In this document: positions 5,685-8,992 of the stretch, piece after piece
Position numbering within the stretch: the first letter of the stretch is position 1
Layout of the letters: each line of letters begins with the position of its first letter
Origin: Chloroflexota bacterium
GTDB taxonomy: Bacteria; Chloroflexota; Dehalococcoidia; Lucifugimonadales; Australimonadaceae
Reading direction: 5' to 3'
Length of the DNA: 8,992 nucleotides
Assembly (NCBI GenBank): GCA_027625205.1
Contig: JAQBVZ010000019.1
Coordinates: forward strand, 1-8,992
Notes under the pieces: model-generated
What the model saw: the letters and a program-made list of their open reading frames with translations, nothing else
What the model was told of the DNA's origin: nothing
The model's database searches: none
Translations under genes and position numbers: made by a program

Positions 5685-7969
5685 AGGTCGTTGGCGTCTC
5701 CAGGCCGTCGCTGGAGGCGGAGCGCAAGGTCAGAGGAGAGCCCTTGTACCTTGCTGACATGGATATGCCGGGGATGGCACATGCCAAGGTGCTGCGGAGT
5801 CCTTTCCCCCATGCGCGTATCGTTTCTATCGACGCGTCGGCGGCACGGGCGCTGCCAGGTGTGGTCTGCGTGCTGACTCGTGACGAGGTATTGGCTGACA
5901 GCACCATCGACCCCTACTACGGCTACGTTTACCGCGACGTGCCCATCGTCGCTATCGACAAGGTGCGCCATGAAGGTGACATTGTCGCTGTGGTGGTGGC
6001 TGAAGATGAGGAGACCGCAGAGGACGCGCTGGAACTGATTGACGTTGAGTATGACGAGCTAGCCTCCGTCATGGACATCGATGCGGCAATGGCCAAGGGC
6101 GCGATTCAGGTGCACGAGGTGTTCAAGCCAATAGCCCCTGAACTGCGACCCGTGGAAGGCACCAACATCTGCCACCACTCTACCCTTGCCAAGGGTGACA
6201 TTGAGCAGGGGTTCCGAGAGGCGGACCACATCTTTGAAGATTCCTACTCCGCTCCTGCGGTGCAGCACTGCGCGTTGGAGCTCCACGGCTGCATTGCCAG
6301 CGTGGGTGACGACGAGATAACGGTCTGGACCAATTGCCAGTCGCCGTTCCCCCTGCGTGGTGAATTGCAGCGTATGTTCAACAAGCCTGCCAGGGTGATT
6401 GTCCCCTACGTGGGCGGCGGGTTTGGCAGCAAGAGCAGGGATAGGCTGGAGGCTGTCGTGGTTGCCGCCGCCAAGCTGGCGGGCCGTCCTGTCCGTCTTC
6501 TCCTCACTCAGGAGGAGACCTTCCAGACGTTTATCCGCCCCGCGTTGACCTGCACCGTGAGGACGGGTGTGAAGAGTGACGGCACCATCGTCGCGCGGCA
6601 CCATCGTTTTGCCGTGGACGTGGGCGCGTATTCCATCAGCGGCGCCCGTAGCGCAAACAACACGTTGAAGGTGGCCACGGGGCCGTACCGCATACCCCAC
6701 GTTTTGGTGGAGTGTGACGCTGTTTACACCAACAAGCCACCCTCCGCGCCGTATCGTGGTCTGCCAACCACGCAGCACACCATGGCCTATGAAACGCAGC
6801 TTGACCGCATAGCCAATGAACTGGGCCTGGACCCCATAGAGTTGCGAATGAAGAACCTCCTGGTGGAGGGGGACGTCCATGTAACAGGTGACCTCCTGCG
6901 CTCAGTCCATGCCAAGGACTGCCTGGAGAAAGTGTCATCGTCACTGGGGCCGCAATTGAAGGGTGAGGCAGTGGCATCCAACGGAACGATTCGGGGTCGC
7001 GGTTTCTCGTGCAGCATCAAGTACACCATCACGCCGTCTGAGCCCACGCTGGCTACCGAGGCGGGGGTGGAATTGCAGGAAGACGGCCTCTTTGAGATAC
7101 GCATTGGCACCGTGAACATGGGCCAGGGTGTCGACACTATGGCCGCTGCTATAGGGGCTGAGGCTGTTGGCGTGCCCATTGAATCGGTGCGTATCCTTCA
7201 CAGTGACACAGCGTTGGTGCCTCAGGACCACGGGACCACGGCCAGCCGTGCCACGTTCCACACGGGAAACGCCGTGCTGGACGCCGGTACGAAGCTCAGG
7301 GCTGAACTCCTCTCCACGGCGTCAGACCTGCTGGAGGAGGACGAGGTCAGGCTTGAGCTATCAGCGGCGGGCGTTGCAGTGGCGGGCTCCTCTGGCAGAA
7401 GCGTGTCGTTTGTGGACATCGCACGGCACAGGGGCGGCTCGTTGTTGGCAAAGGGCGAGTGCTGGGTAGGCGGCGTCTACACTGACGAATCAGGTAAGGA
7501 ATACCCAATCGCGTCCACCTTCTGGACCTTTGGTTCCGTGGGCGCAGAGGTTGAGGTATCACGGGAGACGGGCGAGATACGGGTGCTGCGCATAGCCGCT
7601 GCGGCCAACGTTGGCAAAGCGGTGAACCCTGAGCAGACCAAGGCGCAGCTTGAGGGCGGCGTGACCTTTGACCTCGGCCCGTCGCTGTTTGAGCGCCTCG
7701 TCTGGGGTGACGGCGGTCAGCTTATGACCACCACACTCATGGACTACCCGCTGCCCACCTTGCACACCATGCCTGAGTTCCACGTTGACCTGCTGGAGTT
7801 CCCCTATGATCAAGGGCCGTATGGCGCGAATGGTGTCGGTGAAATGGGCGGCGTCATGGTGCCTGCGGCTATCATCAACGCAGTCTACGACGCCACGGGA
7901 GTTCTCTTTCATGAGGTGCCACTGACGCCGGAGACCGTCCTCGCAGGGCTGGAAGCAACGGGGGCATAA
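5660..7969 (+). CDS. Molybdenum hydroxylase large subunit, molybdopterin-binding (CoxL/XdhA-like)
   Basis: This 769-residue catalytic subunit carries the Mo-pterin cofactor and hydroxylates its substrate with oxygen from water. The a/b hammerhead domain spans about 20-135 (KVRGEPLY, LRSPFPHARI). Cofactor and active-site motifs follow: TNCQSP (Gln227), GGGFGSK (252-258), the substrate loop PYRGL (364-368), MGQG (487-490), GTTASR (525-530), and GVGEMGG (725-731) with the catalytic Glu728. The loop has Gly after Arg instead of the Cys of the AYRCSFR loop of true CO dehydrogenase, so CO is an unlikely substrate. An aldehyde, N-heteroaromatic or similar compound fits better. The start is TTG at 5660, behind AAAGGG at 5647-5652, because the conserved N-terminus precedes any usable ATG. 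Two other cofactor-side positions are unusual: FD replaces the common QG in EGGVTFDLG (666-673), and Pro364 replaces Ala. Confidence 0.93.
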   Translation: MRDRASELKVVGVSRPSLEAERKVRGEPLYLADMDMPGMAHAKVLRSPFPHARIVSIDASAARALPGVVCVLTRDEVLADSTIDPYYGYVYRDVPIVAIDKVRHEGDIVAVVVAEDEETAEDALELIDVEYDELASVMDIDAAMAKGAIQVHEVFKPIAPELRPVEGTNICHHSTLAKGDIEQGFREADHIFEDSYSAPAVQHCALELHGCIASVGDDEITVWTNCQSPFPLRGELQRMFNKPARVIVPYVGGGFGSKSRDRLEAVVVAAAKLAGRPVRLLLTQEETFQTFIRPALTCTVRTGVKSDGTIVARHHRFAVDVGAYSISGARSANNTLKVATGPYRIPHVLVECDAVYTNKPPSAPYRGLPTTQHTMAYETQLDRIANELGLDPIELRMKNLLVEGDVHVTGDLLRSVHAKDCLEKVSSSLGPQLKGEAVASNGTIRGRGFSCSIKYTITPSEPTLATEAGVELQEDGLFEIRIGTVNMGQGVDTMAAAIGAEAVGVPIESVRILHSDTALVPQDHGTTASRATFHTGNAVLDAGTKLRAELLSTASDLLEEDEVRLELSAAGVAVAGSSGRSVSFVDIARHRGGSLLAKGECWVGGVYTDESGKEYPIASTFWTFGSVGAEVEVSRETGEIRVLRIAAAANVGKAVNPEQTKAQLEGGVTFDLGPSLFERLVWGDGGQLMTTTLMDYPLPTLHTMPEFHVDLLEFPYDQGPYGANGVGEMGGVMVPAAIINAVYDATGVLFHEVPLTPETVLAGLEATGA

Positions 7970-8100
7970 AGGGAGTGCAGAGGGCGTAACCCTTTGCTGG
8001 GGAGTGTGAGGGGTGTCCCCCTAGGTATTGTCTTAATAACGTTCGGGGTGGGTGGGAAGAATCACATCCACCACCAAAAGACTAGGAGAAATACGACCGT
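7970..8100 (+). other. 131-nt gap between large and small subunit genes, with two small hairpins
   Basis: No gene is seen here. An AGGG/CCCT stem with loop CGTAA spans 7981-7993. A 5-bp AGGGG/CCCCT stem with loop TGTC spans 8009-8022. Neither is followed by a T-run, so these are not convincing intrinsic terminators. They could be processing or stability elements, or an intergenic repeat. The ribosome site of the next gene, AGGAGA, is at 8084-8089. No convincing promoter was found. Confidence 0.45.
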
Positions 8101-8574
8101 ATGCAGCTTGAGTTAACACTAAACGGTAAAACGGAGCGTCGGGAGATAGCGCCCCATCACACCCTGTTGGACGTCCTGCGAGACGACTTCAACCTCAAGG
8201 GCACTAAGGGCTACTGTCACTCAGGCGTCTGCGGCGCATGCACCGTGCTGCTGGACGGCAAGCCTATCAGCGCCTGCATCATGCTGGCCTCCCAGACGCA
8301 GGGCAAGTCCATCACCACCGTCGAGGGTTTGGCTGAGGGCGAGAACCTACACCCCGTCCAACGTGCATTTGTGGAGAACTTTGGCCTCCAATGCGGCTAC
8401 TGCACGCCGGGCATGCTCCTACTAACGGTGGCGCTGCTTGAGGAGAACCCGGAGCCATCGAAAGAGGAAATTGTCGACTACCTGGGTGGCAACATCTGCC
8501 GCTGCACGGGCTACGCCAACATCCTCAAATCGGTCCAGGCTGCCGCAGCGCTAGTCAAAGAGGCGTCCCTGTAA
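8101..8574 (+). CDS. Molybdenum hydroxylase [2Fe-2S] small subunit (CoxS-like)
   Basis: This 157-residue subunit relays electrons from the Mo site to FAD through two [2Fe-2S] clusters. All eight ligands are present. The N-terminal plant-ferredoxin-type domain has Cys39-x4-Cys44-x2-Cys47 and Cys59. The C-terminal helical domain has Cys98-x2-Cys101 (QCGYCTPGM) and Cys133-x-Cys135 (NICRCTGY). Gln97 before the third pair is the conserved residue that contacts the pterin in related enzymes. Length and domain order are normal. The ATG at 8101 is 11 nt after AGGAGA. Its TAA stop overlaps the ATG of the CoxG-like gene by one base. With the FAD and large-subunit genes upstream it completes a three-subunit enzyme. 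Confidence 0.96.
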   Translation: MQLELTLNGKTERREIAPHHTLLDVLRDDFNLKGTKGYCHSGVCGACTVLLDGKPISACIMLASQTQGKSITTVEGLAEGENLHPVQRAFVENFGLQCGYCTPGMLLLTVALLEENPEPSKEEIVDYLGGNICRCTGYANILKSVQAAAALVKEASL

Positions 8575-8992
8575 TGGAACTGTCGGACACGTTTCGCGTG
8601 CAGGCGTCTAACAGCAAGGTATGGGAACTCCTGTGGGACCTCCCCCGCCTGGCGTCATGCCTGCCAGGTTGCGAAAGCATTGAGGCCATTGACGACACCA
8701 CCTACCGAGCCCACGTGAAACAGAGCGTGGGGCCGTTCAAGGTGGCCATGGACATGGACGTGAGCCTTCAGGAGGTCACGCCGGAGCGTCGCATTGTCAT
8801 GGCAGGCGGTGGCGACGACCGCAAAGGCACGCGGCTCAAGCTTAACAGGGTGGAGTTGGAGGTGGAGCCGGTCTCCGATAGCGAGTCCGAGGTCTCCTAC
8901 ACCATTGACCTGACGCTCTTTGGCCGCATGGCCACCCTCGGCTACCCCGTGGTCAAGCGCAAGGCCGGCGAGATGCGACAGGAGTTCACCCG
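8574..8992 (+). CDS. CoxG-like SRPBCC-domain protein (3' end cut by window edge)
   Basis: The visible 139 residues match the N-terminal part of the CO dehydrogenase subunit G (CoxG) family within the SRPBCC/START-like fold. Evidence includes the start MELSDTFRVQAS, the segment WDLPRLASCLPGCESIE (26-42) typical of CoxG, and VGPFKVAMDMDVSLQEV (55-71). CoxG proteins are not part of the catalytic complex. In known cox clusters they are linked to assembly or membrane recruitment of the hydroxylase, often through a C-terminal extension that would lie outside this window. The ATG at 8574 overlaps the TAA of the small-subunit gene (TAATG), implying coupled translation. The match to this family is strong, but the exact role here is inferred from context. 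Confidence 0.9.
   Translation, partial: MELSDTFRVQASNSKVWELLWDLPRLASCLPGCESIEAIDDTTYRAHVKQSVGPFKVAMDMDVSLQEVTPERRIVMAGGGDDRKGTRLKLNRVELEVEPVSDSESEVSYTIDLTLFGRMATLGYPVVKRKAGEMRQEFT

Noticed and set aside
6059..6880. Minus-strand 273-residue open frame inside the large-subunit gene
   Set aside because: Antisense to conserved hydroxylase sequence including GGGFGSK. It has no family features and no ribosome site was noted.
5660..7969. Annotation of the large subunit as a true CO dehydrogenase CoxL
   Set aside because: The AYRCSFR active-site loop with its Cys is absent. The equivalent site is PYRGL.
8009..8022. Intrinsic terminator after the large-subunit gene
   Set aside because: Only a 5-bp stem, and no T-run follows it.

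Overview
The window reads as a GC-rich bacterial chromosome segment. It has two functional blocks separated by a small stretch of unrecognised membrane-protein genes. Gene content suggests an aerobic bacterium: a CsoR-controlled copper exporter, a luciferase-like (LLM) flavin/F420 oxidoreductase, and a molybdenum hydroxylase of the xanthine/CO dehydrogenase superfamily. The pairing of LLM oxidoreductases with CoxL-like hydroxylases recalls Chloroflexota such as the SAR202 group or Dehalococcoidia-like lineages. That taxonomic placement is an inference, because no rRNA or marker gene is present.

Left block (1-2640, minus strand) is a copper-resistance operon read right to left. It runs from a sigma70-like promoter with a CsoR-type G/C-tract operator, through csoR (2533-2267) and a 67-residue cysteine-rich GDCCVxC-family protein (2262-2059), to copA, a P1B-type Cu+ ATPase (2046 leftwards, cut by the window edge). 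Gaps between the genes are 4 and 12 nt, so they are almost certainly cotranscribed. CsoR would sense Cu+ and release the promoter, and CopA would export the metal. The GDCCVxC protein has an unknown role, possibly metal binding.

Middle block (2668-3776) holds a minus-strand protein with a disordered, Pro-rich, internally duplicated N-terminus and three membrane segments. A divergent 63-residue two-helix membrane protein lies on the plus strand. Neither has a recognised function.

Right block (3777-8992, plus strand) encodes an LLM-class oxidoreductase, then a FAD subunit (CoxM-like), a molybdopterin-binding large subunit (CoxL-like), a [2Fe-2S] subunit (CoxS-like) and a CoxG-like SRPBCC protein cut by the right edge. 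Together M, L and S form a complete three-subunit molybdenum hydroxylase. Electrons would pass from the Mo site through two [2Fe-2S] clusters to FAD, and CoxG would assist assembly or membrane attachment. The large subunit lacks the Cys-containing active-site loop of true CO dehydrogenase, so the substrate is probably an organic compound rather than CO. A 131-nt gap with two small hairpins separates the L and S genes.
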